DNA of 49,091 bases from contig CACWRR010000009.1 in the NCBI GenBank assembly GCA_902763335.1, positions 1 through 49,091 of the forward strand, written 5' to 3'. The position numbers and the translations under genes are program-made. The DNA is from an uncultured Lachnospiraceae bacterium. GTDB lineage: Bacteria > Bacillota > Clostridia > Lachnospirales > Lachnospiraceae. Every line of letters begins with the position of its first letter. The first letter of the stretch is position 1. Of the stretch, positions 34,073 through 43,253 are shown in pieces. Below the pieces are notes generated by a model that was given only the letters and a program-made list of their open reading frames with translations, was not told the DNA's origin and did not search any database.

Positions 34073-36564
34073 TAGTCATTATTTTCTTCATCTGGTTTCT
34101 GATTGTTATCATTGTCCGGAGAGTCATTGTTTTCAGAAGAATTATCAGCGGCGGTTGTCTCTGTATTATGTCCTGCACTGCTGTTAGAAGAATGTGATGA
34201 GTGTCCTGAATGGACATCACACTGGTCTGTAGGGACAGTGGTTTTTGAAAAATACTCAGTTCTTATGTTAGAAGAACCACACACACCTTCGATCGCCAGC
34301 TTGTTTGATGCTGAACATATCTTTGCTTCAACAACAGAATCCGGTTTTGGGAATCCCGGATCATCCGTATAACCTTTTGTCTCATCTATACGTGATACGA
34401 TTTTACTCCACAGTGTTTCATGGTATGAGGTGTTAGGTAATGTCTGGTTGTTATCGAATCCTGACCATACCGTAGCAGTAAGATAAGGAGTGTATCCTGA
34501 AAACCATATATCATTATCATCTGAGGTTGTACCGGTTTTTCCGGCAACAGTCATTCCCGGTACCTGACAGAGTTTACCGGTTCCCTCTGTTACAACATCC
34601 TGCATTGCACTTGTAAGTAACCATGCTGTAGAATCTTTGATAACTGCGTGGTCATCAGAGTTGTTTTCAAGAAGTACACGTCCCTTGTGGTCGAGCACCT
34701 TTGTATATAATATAGGTTCGTTATAAACGCCACCGTTTGCTATTGCAGCGTATGCGGCGCAGAGTTCAAGGTTTGTCACACCATATGTGATTCCACCGAG
34801 CGCCAGTGACTGACCTATATCTGATACTACAGAACCATCATCCAATGTTTTTTCGGATACAAGAGTAGTAAATCCGAAATCTTCCAGATATTCAAATCCC
34901 AGCTGAGGGGTGATGGCAGTTATTAATTTTGATGTTACAACGTTCATTGAATCACGTATACCGGCACGGAGAGTTGATGGTCCGCGATAGCTGTCTCCCC
35001 ACCAGTTGCTTACTTTTCTTCCGTTTACGTCATAAAAAGGTGAATCTTCAACGAGGGAAGCAAGTGTATATCCTGCCGTGTCAAGAGCAGGAGCATATGT
35101 TGAGAGTACTTTAAAACATGAACCAGGCTGTCTTGTAGTATTTGTTGCCCTGTTAAGCGTCAGGCTGGCAGTTTTCTCACCACGTCCGCCGACGATAGCT
35201 TTTACATAGCCTGTCTTCTGATCCATAACCGTGAATGAAACCTGTGGCTGTAGTGTATATAAAATATTTTCGCCAAGATTGGTATCACCTTCCTGCCAGT
35301 ACTCGGTTTTAAATGCGGCGATATACTGGTCAGCTTCTTCAGGTGAAGAAAATGTAAGGTTAAATGATGAATTTTCAAGTAAAATCTTATTATAGTATTC
35401 AATATCAGCCTCCGAATAGTTACTTACCGTTCCATCTGAGTGCTGTACTGACCATGCCCAGTTTATAGAGTAATATACGGTTGAAGGATAGTTTGCCGCA
35501 TTATTACATTCATAATCACAGATTGCCTGAATTGCAGGGTCCTGGGTAGTGTATATGCTAAGGCCGCCACTGTATAAGGCATTGTAAGCCTGATTACGAG
35601 TGTATCCTTTCTGTTCCTGAAGGTCCTCTAATATGTCATCTATAAGTGCATCAACAAAATATGAATATGGATTTGAAGTTGATGTGTTGACATTAAGAGT
35701 CTGTATTCTTGAGTATACGTCATCGGCCATTGCACTGTTATATTCATCCTGGGAAATGTGTCCGTTTGACAGCATATGTTTTAAAACCTTTTCTCTACGC
35801 TCTGCGTTGTTCTCAGGATGAATTACCGGATTGTATTTTGAAGGACTCTGTGTAATGGCAGCTATGACAGCAGCTTCTGAAAGATTAATCTCAGATACGT
35901 CCTTATTAAAATATCTCTTTGCGGCAGCCTGTACACCGAGACAGTTCTGACCGAGATTTATGGTGTTTAAATAGCTTTCAAGTATGTATGACTTGGTAGT
36001 AGCTTTTTCAAGTTCAAGTGCCAGATACTGTTCCTGAAATTTACGTTTAAAAAGTTCACCGACGGAATTTTCATTTCCCCCCTGAAATACGTTATTTTTA
36101 AGTAACTGCTGTGTGAGGGTGCTGGCACCCTGTGACAGACTTCTTGTCGATACAGCGATATATGCAGCTCTTATGATACCTTTTAAGTCTACACCGTTAT
36201 GCTCGTAAAAACGTTCATCCTCAATATCAATAAATGCATATTGCAGACATTTAGGGATATTGTCAATGGAAACAGATTCACGGTTTGAACCGGACTGTAT
36301 AAGTTTGGTTATCTGATTGCCGTCACTGTCATATATTGTAGTTGAGTATCCTGATGGGGCAATATTTATATCATCAACCGAGGGTGATGAATCTATTATG
36401 CCATGTATCATCCCAAAACCCGCAAACGTTACGGTTGTAATGAGTGCAACCAGGATAAATATAAAAAATTTAAATGAATTTACACAAAACTTTGTTTTTA
36501 GCTTCTTCTTTGAAGAATTGACAGCTTTGCGTTTTTTTATTGCATTATCATAGCTGAAGTTCAT
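34072..36564 (-). CDS. class A penicillin-binding protein (PBP1a type)
   Basis: Bifunctional peptidoglycan synthase of 830 residues. A basic cytoplasmic tail and one membrane helix (FFIFILVALITTVTFAGFG) lead into the GT51 glycosyltransferase domain, with EDERFYEHNGVD (catalytic Glu) and SQGASTLTQQLLKN. The transpeptidase domain has SxxK in RQPGSCFKVLS, SMN and the KTGT box AGKTGTTSDDNDIWF. The C-terminus is a Ser/Asn/Asp-rich low-complexity tail of about 50 residues ending in acidic repeats. The start at 36564 follows GGAGG; an ATG six codons upstream contains that ribosome site. Confidence 0.94.
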   Translation of the reverse strand: MNFSYDNAIKKRKAVNSSKKKLKTKFCVNSFKFFIFILVALITTVTFAGFGMIHGIIDSSPSVDDINIAPSGYSTTIYDSDGNQITKLIQSGSNRESVSIDNIPKCLQYAFIDIEDERFYEHNGVDLKGIIRAAYIAVSTRSLSQGASTLTQQLLKNNVFQGGNENSVGELFKRKFQEQYLALELEKATTKSYILESYLNTINLGQNCLGVQAAAKRYFNKDVSEINLSEAAVIAAITQSPSKYNPVIHPENNAERREKVLKHMLSNGHISQDEYNSAMADDVYSRIQTLNVNTSTSNPYSYFVDALIDDILEDLQEQKGYTRNQAYNALYSGGLSIYTTQDPAIQAICDYECNNAANYPSTVYYSINWAWSVQHSDGTVSNYSEADIEYYNKILLENSSFNLTFSSPEEADQYIAAFKTEYWQEGDTNLGENILYTLQPQVSFTVMDQKTGYVKAIVGGRGEKTASLTLNRATNTTRQPGSCFKVLSTYAPALDTAGYTLASLVEDSPFYDVNGRKVSNWWGDSYRGPSTLRAGIRDSMNVVTSKLITAITPQLGFEYLEDFGFTTLVSEKTLDDGSVVSDIGQSLALGGITYGVTNLELCAAYAAIANGGVYNEPILYTKVLDHKGRVLLENNSDDHAVIKDSTAWLLTSAMQDVVTEGTGKLCQVPGMTVAGKTGTTSDDNDIWFSGYTPYLTATVWSGFDNNQTLPNTSYHETLWSKIVSRIDETKGYTDDPGFPKPDSVVEAKICSASNKLAIEGVCGSSNIRTEYFSKTTVPTDQCDVHSGHSSHSSNSSAGHNTETTAADNSSENNDSPDNDNNQKPDEENND

Positions 36565-36630
36565 GAATTTCCTCCATTCCAAAATGTTTTCTCATATATT
36601 ATTATAAAATATACATTCTCATATTTTTTA

Positions 36631-36639
36631 ATTATATCA
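36631..36639 (-). promoter_or_regulatory. extended -10 element upstream of the class A PBP gene
   Basis: On the minus strand TGATATAAT (36639-36631) forms an extended -10 about 65 bases before the start codon. No good -35 is seen. Confidence 0.35.
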
Positions 36640-36729
36640 AAAACCAGATGGTAAATAAAGTTAAAAATGTGTTACAATCTATATATTAGCCTTAATAAAA
36701 TATTTTATTCAAAGGAAATGAGGAAAAAA

Positions 36730-37380
36730 ATGAAAAAAAACATGGCACTTATAACTCCGGGAGTGGGAGAGTACGAGGAAAAGAAATCAAAGTTTATAGC
36801 ACATATAAAGAAAGTGGAATCAGAAGAAGAAGCAAATGAATATATTGCGGCAATGAAAAAAGAATACTGGGATGCAAGACATAACTGCTATGCGTATGTG
36901 ATTGGTGATAAAAATGAGATACAAAGATTTAGTGATGACGGGGAGCCGTCAGGAACGGCAGGAAAGCCCATACTTGATGTCCTGAACGGTTCAGGACTTA
37001 ATAATGTAATAATTATCGTGACAAGATATTTTGGAGGGGTACTGCTTGGAACCGGCGGTCTTGTGAGGGCATACCAGAAGTCATCACAGGATGCACTTGA
37101 TAAAAGTATAATCGTGGAGAAGAAGTCAGGAAATGTGGCATTATTGAAGGCTGATTACGGATATGTAGGAAAATTACAGTATATTGCGGCAAATCTCGGC
37201 ATACACCAGCTGGATGCAAAGTATGGAGAAAATGTTGTATTTAAATATCTGGTTCCTGTGGAAGTATATGATAAGTTTAAGGAAAATGTGGATGAGGCAA
37301 CATCAGCAACGGTGGAAATAGAAAACACTGCCACTATCAGCTACGGTATTGATAATGGCAGTGTAATTACTGAATTATAA
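36730..37380 (+). CDS. YigZ/IMPACT family protein (UPF0029)
   Basis: Cytoplasmic 216-residue protein of the YigZ family, related to the N-terminal half of eukaryotic IMPACT; the bacterial function is uncertain (translation- or RNA-related folds). Motifs: EKKSKFIAHI, ARHNCYAYVIG, FSDDGEPSGTAGKPIL and TRYFGGVLLGTGGLVRAY. The C-terminal ferredoxin-like domain follows. The ATG at 36730 was chosen from three nearby because GAGG lies seven bases upstream and homology starts there. The last six bases overlap the 3' end of the convergent PAP2 gene. Confidence 0.9.
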   Translation: MKKNMALITPGVGEYEEKKSKFIAHIKKVESEEEANEYIAAMKKEYWDARHNCYAYVIGDKNEIQRFSDDGEPSGTAGKPILDVLNGSGLNNVIIIVTRYFGGVLLGTGGLVRAYQKSSQDALDKSIIVEKKSGNVALLKADYGYVGKLQYIAANLGIHQLDAKYGENVVFKYLVPVEVYDKFKENVDEATSATVEIENTATISYGIDNGSVITEL

Positions 37381-38295
37381 ATAATATTCTTTTGTAAAAA
37401 ATTTTTTGATAATTATAGGATATACACACAGGATAAATAATATAACCAGCATTTTAGATATAAAGTAAAGTGGAAGTATTCCTGAGAAGAAACTTTTTAC
37501 TATATAGCTCAATACGGAATTTAATAATAATGTGAGTACAAGTCCTATAATGTACTTGACAATCTGTAGCGGCAAAGTTGTCGCACGTTCGTTGAAACGG
37601 ATATGTTTGGTTTCTATATAATACCCGATAATGAATCCGGCAGCGGCGCCTGCAGCCTTGGCTGTGTCAGTCAGTTTATTAAACGGTACACCGGGAACGG
37701 CTAAACCGACATAAGCAATTATTCCTACTGCTATAAATGTCAGAATAATAAGAAATATCATTGTACGTTTAACAAACGAAGGGTGAACCGAATAGTTTTC
37801 AGCATAATAATTTATTATAAAGGAAACTATTATCGTAATACCAAAGGATACCAGAACATCTGACGGAGTGTGGACACCAAGGTACATTCTTGAAAACATT
37901 ACTAAAAATATAGTAGCAAAGCAGGCAAACTTTACAGACTTCTTCTTTGACACAAAAGCAAAAGAGGAGAAGAGTGCTGTCACATTCTGGGTATGCCCGC
38001 TTGGAAATGAATAACCGGTAGCGGTGTGCTTTGCCGATTCAACAGCCTTAAAGCTTTTGTCACGCACCCATGGACGCGGAACGCGGCACAGTATCTTTGT
38101 GGAATTAACTATAAGACCTGAGATTACATATACGATACCCAGCCGGTAAGCAAATTTTTTATCTATGCACCAGAATATAAGGCACAAAACTGCGATGAAG
38201 ATGGTGCTTTCGCCTATAACCGTTATAATAGAATTAAACCAGGTTAAAGCGGGCGTTCTTGCATCTGACAGCAATTCAAGAAATCTCATATCCAT
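37375..38295 (-). CDS. PAP2-family membrane phosphatase
   Basis: Membrane phosphatase of 306 residues with about seven to eight hydrophobic segments. The three PAP2 signature motifs are present: KILCRVPRPWVRD, YSFPSGHTQNVTA with catalytic His and SRMYLGVHTPSDV with the nucleophilic His. Typical substrates are undecaprenyl pyrophosphate, phosphatidic acid or phosphatidylglycerol phosphate; the family does not tell which. The start at 38295 lies eight bases after GGAG. It is 23 bases downstream of typA on the same strand, so the two may be co-transcribed. Confidence 0.88.
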   Translation of the reverse strand: MDMRFLELLSDARTPALTWFNSIITVIGESTIFIAVLCLIFWCIDKKFAYRLGIVYVISGLIVNSTKILCRVPRPWVRDKSFKAVESAKHTATGYSFPSGHTQNVTALFSSFAFVSKKKSVKFACFATIFLVMFSRMYLGVHTPSDVLVSFGITIIVSFIINYYAENYSVHPSFVKRTMIFLIILTFIAVGIIAYVGLAVPGVPFNKLTDTAKAAGAAAGFIIGYYIETKHIRFNERATTLPLQIVKYIIGLVLTLLLNSVLSYIVKSFFSGILPLYFISKMLVILFILCVYPIIIKKFFTKEYYL

Positions 38296-38318
38296 CCGCA
38301 TTTCTCCTCTCATATAAA

Positions 38319-40157
38319 TTAATTTTTGTTGTTATTAAACTTAGAACGTTTTCTAAGTGTAGGATCAAGAATTTTCTTTCTTATTCTAAGGTTTTCAGGT
38401 GTTACTTCGAGTAACTCATCAGTATCTATAAATTCAAGACACTGCTCAAGACTTAATACTTTCTTAGGAACAAGCTTTAAAGCTTCATCTGAACCTGAAG
38501 AACGGGTATTTGTAAGGTGTTTTGTCTTACATACATTAACTTCAACATCATCAGTTTTACCATTTTGTCCGACAACCATTCCTGAGTAAACTTTTTCACC
38601 AGGTCCGATAAATAACGTACCACGTTCCTGAGCATTGAAAAGACCATATGTTATGGCTTCACCGGCTTCAAATGCGATAAGAGAACCCTGTTTACGGTAC
38701 TGGATGTCCCCCTTGTATGGACCGTATCCGTTGAATATAGTATTGATAATACCATTTCCTTTTGTGCTGGTCATAAATTCGCCTCTGTAACCTATAAGAC
38801 CTCTGGCAGGTATAGAAAACTCAAGACGGGTGTATCCGCCGGATGATGTTGTCATGTTAAGAAGTTCACCTTTTCGTGAGCTTAATTTTTCAATAACTGT
38901 ACCTGAAAATTCATCAGGGACATCAATATATGCAAGTTCCATAGGCTCAAGCTTTTTACCGTGTTCGTCAGTTTTATATAATACCTCAGCTTTGCTGACA
39001 GCAAATTCATATCCTTCACGTCTCATATTTTCAATAAGAACGGATAAGTGAAGCTCACCACGGCCTGACACCTTAAAGCTCTCTGTTGTTTCGGTTTCTT
39101 CAACTCTGAGACTTACGTCAGTGTTAAGCTCCCTGAACAAACGGTCTCTTAAATGGCGTGATGTAACAAATTTACCTTCCTGTCCGGCAAGCGGGCTGTC
39201 ATTAACCATAAAATGCATTGATATGGTTGGCTCCGAAATCTTCTGGAAAGGTATGGCAACAGGATTTTCAGGTGAACATATAGTATCTCCGATATGAATG
39301 TCAGCTATTCCTGATATGGCTACAATAGAACCGACAGTAGCCTCATTGACCTCAACTTTATTTAATCCGTCAAATTCATATAATTTACTGATTTTAACTC
39401 GTTTCTGTTTATCAGGTTCATGAGCGTTTACAAGAACGGCATCCTGATTAACTTTGATTTTACCGTTATCTACCTTACCTATTCCGATACGGCCTACATA
39501 TTCGTTGTAGTCGATAGTACTGATAAGAAGCTGTGTGCTTTCATCAGGGTCTCCCTCAGGAGCCGGAATATATTTAAGGATAGTTTCAAATAAAGGCTCC
39601 ATATTCTTAGGGGAATCATCAAGCTCTAATATGGCATGTCCGGCTTTTGCGGATGCAAATACGAACGGACAGTCAAGCTGTTCATCAGAAGCATCAAGTT
39701 CTATAAATAATTCAAGAACCTCGTCGATAACTTCCTGAGGACGTGCTTCAGGACGGTCAATCTTATTTATACATACAATAACGGAAAGATTGAGTTCCAA
39801 AGCTTTCTTTAAAACGAATTTGGTCTGTGGCATTGCGCCTTCAAAGGCATCAACAACCAGAATAACTCCGTCAACCATTTTAAGAACACGTTCAACTTCA
39901 CCACCAAAGTCGGCATGTCCCGGTGTATCTATAATGTTAATCTTTGTATCTTTGTAATACACTGCTGTGTTTTTAGAAAGAATAGTGATGCCTCGTTCAC
40001 GTTCAATGTCATTTGAATCCATTACACGTTCGGCAACTTCCTGATTTTCTCTGAAAACACCGCTCTGCTTAAGCAGTTCATCTACAAGAGTTGTCTTACC
40101 GTGGTCAACGTGAGCTATAATTGCAACGTTACGGACATCTTCTCTTTTGATTTTCAT
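38319..40157 (-). CDS. typA: ribosome-associated GTPase TypA/BipA
   Basis: Translation-factor-like GTPase of 612 residues involved in ribosome assembly and stress growth. G1 [15 protein letters not shown], switch [11 protein letters not shown]3 [14 protein letters not shown] and G4 [10 protein letters not shown] are intact. The EF-G-like domains and the BipA-specific C-terminal domain ([19 protein letters not shown] onward) follow. The start at 40157 follows GGAGG; an ATG five codons upstream contains the ribosome site. Ends [20 protein letters not shown], usual for BipA. Confidence 0.96.
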   Translation of the reverse strand: MKIKREDVRNVAIIAHVDHGKTTLVDELLKQSGVFRENQEVAERVMDSNDIERERGITILSKNTAVYYKDTKINIIDTPGHADFGGEVERVLKMVDGVILVVDAFEGAMPQTKFVLKKALELNLSVIVCINKIDRPEARPQEVIDEVLELFIELDASDEQLDCPFVFASAKAGHAILELDDSPKNMEPLFETILKYIPAPEGDPDESTQLLISTIDYNEYVGRIGIGKVDNGKIKVNQDAVLVNAHEPDKQKRVKISKLYEFDGLNKVEVNEATVGSIVAISGIADIHIGDTICSPENPVAIPFQKISEPTISMHFMVNDSPLAGQEGKFVTSRHLRDRLFRELNTDVSLRVEETETTESFKVSGRGELHLSVLIENMRREGYEFAVSKAEVLYKTDEHGKKLEPMELAYIDVPDEFSGTVIEKLSSRKGELLNMTTSSGGYTRLEFSIPARGLIGYRGEFMTSTKGNGIINTIFNGYGPYKGDIQYRKQGSLIAFEAGEAITYGLFNAQERGTLFIGPGEKVYSGMVVGQNGKTDDVEVNVCKTKHLTNTRSSGSDEALKLVPKKVLSLEQCLEFIDTDELLEVTPENLRIRKKILDPTLRKRSKFNNNKN

Positions 40158-40260
40158 TAAATATTCCTCCATTCACAAAAAAAATCAATATCAAGCTTAT
40201 CATAATTTACATAAAATTCAAGAAAAATATTTATTTTTATATATAGGAATTTTAAATTTA

Positions 40261-40372
40261 AGTGTCAAAAGGGTGCTATGCACCAGCCGAACATAATATG
40301 TGGTATTGCAAGCTGGCTTGCAAATACACATATTTGTGTCGGCTAGTCCCCCGCAGGGGGACTTTTGACACT
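40261..40372 (+). repeat. cloverleaf-like palindromic element, copy 1
   Basis: Outer stem AGTGTCAAAAG (40261-40271) with CTTTTGACACT (40362-40372). Inside are hairpin H1 GGTGC-TAT-GCACC (40272-40284), a long central hairpin H2 (40285-40344) capped by GCAAGC-TG-GCTTGC, and hairpin H3 GTCCCC-CGCA-GGGGAC (about 40346-40362). It lies between typA and the ssDNA-binding gene, in the orientation of the latter, 281 bases before its start. Confidence 0.9.
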
Positions 40373-40429
40373 CAAATCTGAATTTAAATCAATCCGGTTA
40401 TAAAAATATTATAAATTTTTGTTTCTGAT

Positions 40430-40466
40430 ATGTCGAAAAATGGCGAAAAATATAGCCATTCGACAT
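40430..40466 (+). other. hairpin with T tract in the typA-ssb intergenic region
   Basis: The 496-base gap 40158-40653 holds repeat copy 1, this hairpin (ATGTCGA...ATGGC at 40430-40444 with GCCATTCGACAT at 40455-40466, a 3-nt internal bulge, then TTTTTCT) and the nested palindromes at 40561-40620. It could terminate a short plus-strand transcript that includes repeat copy 1. No gene is visible in the rest. Confidence 0.45.
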
Positions 40467-40560
40467 TTTTCTACAGTGTATCACCATTGTATAGGAAAAT
40501 CAAAGAAAAAAATGCTAAAATGGACTTCCCAGGTAATAAAAATTAATGTAAAATGCAACC

Positions 40561-40620
40561 GTAATGTTGTTCTAATAATAACAAAGGGAACGTAAACATT
40601 ACTATAGATAAGTTTATCTA
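40561..40620 (+). promoter_or_regulatory. two adjacent inverted repeats upstream of the ssDNA-binding gene
   Basis: GTAATGTT (40561-40568) with AACATTAC (40595-40602), followed immediately by the palindrome TAGATAA-GT-TTATCTA (40605-40620). They end 33 bases before the start codon, a place for an operator or a 5' leader fold. The role is inferred. Confidence 0.4.
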
Positions 40621-40653
40621 AAGAAACATTTAATAATGAAGGGAGAAATACGC

Positions 40654-41280
40654 ATGGTAGATAAGGTGATTGAAAACAACAGAGTAAGTATTTTAGGAGA
40701 GATAGTATCAGAATTCAGATTCAGCCATGAAGTGTTTGGCGAGGGATTTTACATCGTAGATGTAGCAGTCAGCAGGCTGAGTGATATGTATGATACAATA
40801 CCGCTTATGGTATCGGAAAGACTTGTTGATGTCACACAGAATCTAAAAGGAAAACTGGTGGAAGCATCAGGACAGTTTCGTTCATATAACAGACATGAGG
40901 GAACGAAAAACAAACTTGTACTTTCTATATTTGTAAGGGAGTGGCAGATAGTAGAGGAAAATCTTGAGGCAGGAAAGACAAATCAGATATTTCTGGACGG
41001 ATTTATCTGTAAGGCACCTGTTTACAGAAAGACTCCATTGGGAAGAGAGATATCTGATCTTCTTATTGCAGTGAACAGACCATATGGAAAATCAGATTAT
41101 ATCCCATGTATTGCGTGGGGAAGAAATGCCAGATTTGCTTCAACATTTGAAGTCGGAGGCAGAATTCAGATATGGGGAAGAGTACAGAGCAGGGATTATG
41201 TTAAGAAGTTAAGTGAAGAGGAAACAGAAAAACATACCGCCTATGAAGTATCGGTCAGTAAGCTTGAGTATGTAGTGTAA
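40654..41280 (+). CDS. OB-fold single-stranded-DNA-binding-like protein
   Basis: A 208-residue protein with what look like two tandem SSB/PriB-type OB folds. The first runs from NNRVSILGEIVSEFRFSHEV to about residue 100; the second from NQIFLDGFICKAPVYRKTPL through NRPYGKSDYIPCIAWGRNAR, the classic SSB strand pattern, to WGRVQSRDYVKK. The usual acidic C-terminal tip of housekeeping SSB is absent (ends VSVSKLEYVV), so it is probably an accessory paralogue rather than the main SSB. The start at 40654 lies eight bases after GGGAG; an ATG six codons upstream precedes that site. Confidence 0.78.
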   Translation: MVDKVIENNRVSILGEIVSEFRFSHEVFGEGFYIVDVAVSRLSDMYDTIPLMVSERLVDVTQNLKGKLVEASGQFRSYNRHEGTKNKLVLSIFVREWQIVEENLEAGKTNQIFLDGFICKAPVYRKTPLGREISDLLIAVNRPYGKSDYIPCIAWGRNARFASTFEVGGRIQIWGRVQSRDYVKKLSEEETEKHTAYEVSVSKLEYVV

Positions 41281-41293
41281 TGCCAATCAGATG

Positions 41294-41322
41294 TTGCAAA
41301 AAATTGTAAACTTTGGTATTAT
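41294..41322 (+). promoter_or_regulatory. promoter of the corrinoid adenosyltransferase gene
   Basis: TTGCAA (41294-41299), 17-nt spacer, TATTAT (41317-41322) with TG at 41314-41315. Confidence 0.5.
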
Positions 41323-41356
41323 GTACTAAATTTAAGGTATGTAAGGAGCATTTGCT

Positions 41357-41845
41357 ATGGACAAAGGATACGTGCAGATTTTTTGCGGCAATGGTGACGG
41401 AAAATCATCTGCTGCAATTGGAAAAGGTATTTTTTCGGCAATAGAAGGAAAAAGAGTTATCATTATACAGTTCATGAAAAGAAGGAACGAGGATGAAGCA
41501 GCCTTTTTCGAGCAATTGGAGCCTCAAATTAAAATGTTCAGATTTGAGAAATCTGATACAAGTTTTGATGAAATGAGCGATAAAGAAAGAGAAGAAGAGC
41601 GGAATAACATAACCAATGGCATAAATTATGCCAAAAAGGTGCTTACTACAGGGGAGTGTGATGTGCTTATTCTCGATGAAGCGCTTGGTCTTATTAATGA
41701 AGGCATAGTAAGCATGGAGCAGATTATACAGGTAATATGTGCAAAAGATGAATATGAAACCGTATTTCTTACGGGAATTAATCTTCCGGAAGCACTAAAA
41801 GATTATGTTGATATTGTATCCACAATAGAGACACAAAATATGTAG
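41357..41845 (+). CDS. CobA/CobO-type corrinoid adenosyltransferase family protein
   Basis: P-loop protein of 162 residues in the family that transfers the adenosyl group of ATP to cob(I)alamin-type corrinoids. The nucleotide loop GNGDGKSSAAIGKG (about residues 11-24), VIIIQFMKRR, the Walker-B-like DVLILDEALGLINEG and VFLTGINLPEAL match the family. The P-loop differs from the usual GKGKTTAA (here GDGKSSAA), so substrate preference is uncertain. No other cobalamin genes are near. AAGGAG precedes the start by about nine bases. Confidence 0.8.
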   Translation: MDKGYVQIFCGNGDGKSSAAIGKGIFSAIEGKRVIIIQFMKRRNEDEAAFFEQLEPQIKMFRFEKSDTSFDEMSDKEREEERNNITNGINYAKKVLTTGECDVLILDEALGLINEGIVSMEQIIQVICAKDEYETVFLTGINLPEALKDYVDIVSTIETQNM

Positions 41846-41879
41846 AATTATGTAATGTCACAGTTAAACTAAATATTGA

Positions 41880-41908
41880 TTGACAATGCTATATAATGGT
41901 GTTATCAT
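41880..41908 (+). promoter_or_regulatory. promoter of the lysine riboswitch-dapA transcript
   Basis: TTGACA (41880-41885), 17-nt spacer, TATCAT (41903-41908) with an upstream TG (41900-41901). A TATAAT inside the spacer (41892-41897) is too close to the -35 to be its partner. Confidence 0.6.
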
Positions 41909-41933
41909 CACATTTAGATAATTAAATATTTTA

Positions 41934-42110
41934 AGTAGAGGTTGCATTTTAAAAGAGTAGTCAGACGGATGTTTCAGTGACAGATGAAATCTGGTGAAAG
42001 GGTGAGATGCCGAAGGAAGAATATATACTGAGATATTTTTCTTGGGGATATGGTTAATAGCCATATAACTGTCATTCCGTTTACATTCGGAATGGAGGGC
42101 TGCTTTTTAG
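41934..42110 (+). ncRNA. lysine riboswitch (L box) upstream of dapA
   Basis: The leader matches the lysine riboswitch at its most conserved points: AGAGGTTGC (41937-41945), AAAAGAGTAGTCAGACGG after it, GGTGAAAGGGTGAG (41993-42006) with ATGCCGAAGG (42007-42016), then ACTGTCATTC (42068-42077) and GGAGGGCTGC. GGGCTG (42096-42101) can pair with CAGCCC (42128-42133) in the terminator stem, giving an antiterminator. Lysine binding should favour termination and shut off dapA when lysine is plentiful (established mechanism for the class). Confidence 0.9.
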
Positions 42111-42121
42111 TTGTGAACTTT

Positions 42122-42156
42122 AAGAACCAGCCCGGTGCTGGTTCTTTTATATTTTT
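42122..42156 (+). terminator. lysine-controlled terminator before dapA
   Basis: AAGAACCAGC (42122-42131) pairs with GCTGGTTCTT (42137-42146) around a 5-nt loop, followed by TTATATTTTT. It is the expression platform of the riboswitch. Confidence 0.85.
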
Positions 42157-42169
42157 AAGGAGGAAGATT

Positions 42170-43060
42170 ATGTCTATTTTTACAGGAGCAGGAGTTGCTA
42201 TCGTTACACCTATGAATGAGGATGGAAGTGTTAATTTTGTTAAGCTGGGAGAACTGATTGATTATCAGATAAACCATAAGACAGATTGTATAATAATCTG
42301 TGGAACTACAGGAGAATCATCTACTCTGACGCATGAGGAGCATCTTGCATGCATAAAGTATGCAGTAGAGAAAACAGCAGGAAGAATACCGGTAGTAGCA
42401 GGAACAGGTTCTAACTGTACTGAAACAGCCGTTTATTTATCACAGGAGGCAGAGAAGTATGGAGTTGACGGACTTCTTCTTGTGACACCATATTATAATA
42501 AGGCTACACAGAACGGATTATTTGAACATTTTACTACTATTGCAAATTCAGTTAAAGTTCCTATTATATTATATAATGTTCCGAGCAGAACAGGATGTAA
42601 TATATTACCTGAGACTGCAGTTCGTATAGCAAAGGCAGCACCAAATGTAAAAGGTGTAAAAGAAGCAAGTGGAAACATCTCACAGGTTGCAAAGCTTGCA
42701 AAACTTGCAGACGGTCTGCTTGACATTTATTCAGGAAATGATGACCAGATAGTACCGGTATTATCACTTGGTGGAAAAGGTGTAATATCAGTATTATCAA
42801 ATGTAGCACCGGAAAAAGCACATGATATCGTGGATTCTTACCTTAAGGGCGATGTTAAGACCAGCTTAAAACTTCAGCTTGAGGCACTCGACCTTATCAA
42901 TCAGTTATTCTGTGAAGTTAATCCTATACCTGTTAAGGCGGCACTTAATATGATGGGTATGGAAGTTGGACCACTTAGAAAGCCACTTACTGAGATGGAG
43001 CCTGAACATAAGGAGAATCTTAAGAAGGCAATGATGGAATATGGAATAAAACTCGCTTAG
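42170..43060 (+). CDS. dapA: 4-hydroxy-tetrahydrodipicolinate synthase
   Basis: Condenses pyruvate and aspartate semialdehyde, first step of the diaminopimelate/lysine branch; in a spore former this branch also supplies dipicolinate. The 296-residue TIM barrel has GTTGESSTLTHEEH, the tyrosine in ILYNVPSRTG and the Schiff-base lysine in VKGVKEASGN. The start at 42170 follows AAGGAGG; the frame is open 40 codons further into the riboswitch, which is not coding. The lysine riboswitch controls it. dapB follows after a palindromic repeat. Confidence 0.97.
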   Translation: MSIFTGAGVAIVTPMNEDGSVNFVKLGELIDYQINHKTDCIIICGTTGESSTLTHEEHLACIKYAVEKTAGRIPVVAGTGSNCTETAVYLSQEAEKYGVDGLLLVTPYYNKATQNGLFEHFTTIANSVKVPIILYNVPSRTGCNILPETAVRIAKAAPNVKGVKEASGNISQVAKLAKLADGLLDIYSGNDDQIVPVLSLGGKGVISVLSNVAPEKAHDIVDSYLKGDVKTSLKLQLEALDLINQLFCEVNPIPVKAALNMMGMEVGPLRKPLTEMEPEHKENLKKAMMEYGIKLA

Positions 43061-43090
43061 ACGGATATTAGGTAAATTCAGGTAAATCTA

Positions 43091-43199
43091 GTTGTCAAAA
43101 GGGTGCTACGCACCAGCCGGACACAATATGCGGTATTGCAAGCTGGCTTGCAAATACGCATAGTTGTGCCGGCTGCTCCCCGCAGGGGCTTTTGACAAC
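43091..43199 (+). repeat. cloverleaf-like palindromic element, copy 2
   Basis: Outer stem GTTGTCAAAAG (43091-43101) with CTTTTGACAAC (43189-43199). Inner hairpins are GGTGC-TAC-GCACC, a long central arm with GCAAGCTGGCTTGC at its tip, and CCCC-GCA-GGGG. It lies between dapA and dapB, 54 bases before dapB, in the same orientation as transcription. Confidence 0.9.
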
Positions 43200-43253
43200 G
43201 GAATTTCTATTATAAAAAATAATATTACAACATGAAAGGTACGGTAGAAGTAA

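Noticed and set aside
40261-40372. Repeat elements as tRNA genes
   Set aside because: The fold is cloverleaf-like but there is no T-arm GTTCGA-type motif, no anticodon arm of proper length and no CCA end.
40512-40595. 27-codon open frame starting with ATG before the OB-fold gene
   Set aside because: No ribosome site and it runs into the palindromes; no coding features.
41892-41897. TATAAT as -10 for the dapA transcript
   Set aside because: Only six bases from TTGACA; TATCAT at 41903 has the correct 17-base spacing. It could still act alone as a weak element.
42050-42169. In-frame extension of dapA upstream by 40 codons
   Set aside because: It runs through the riboswitch and its terminator and lacks homology; the ATG at 42170 has an ideal ribosome site.
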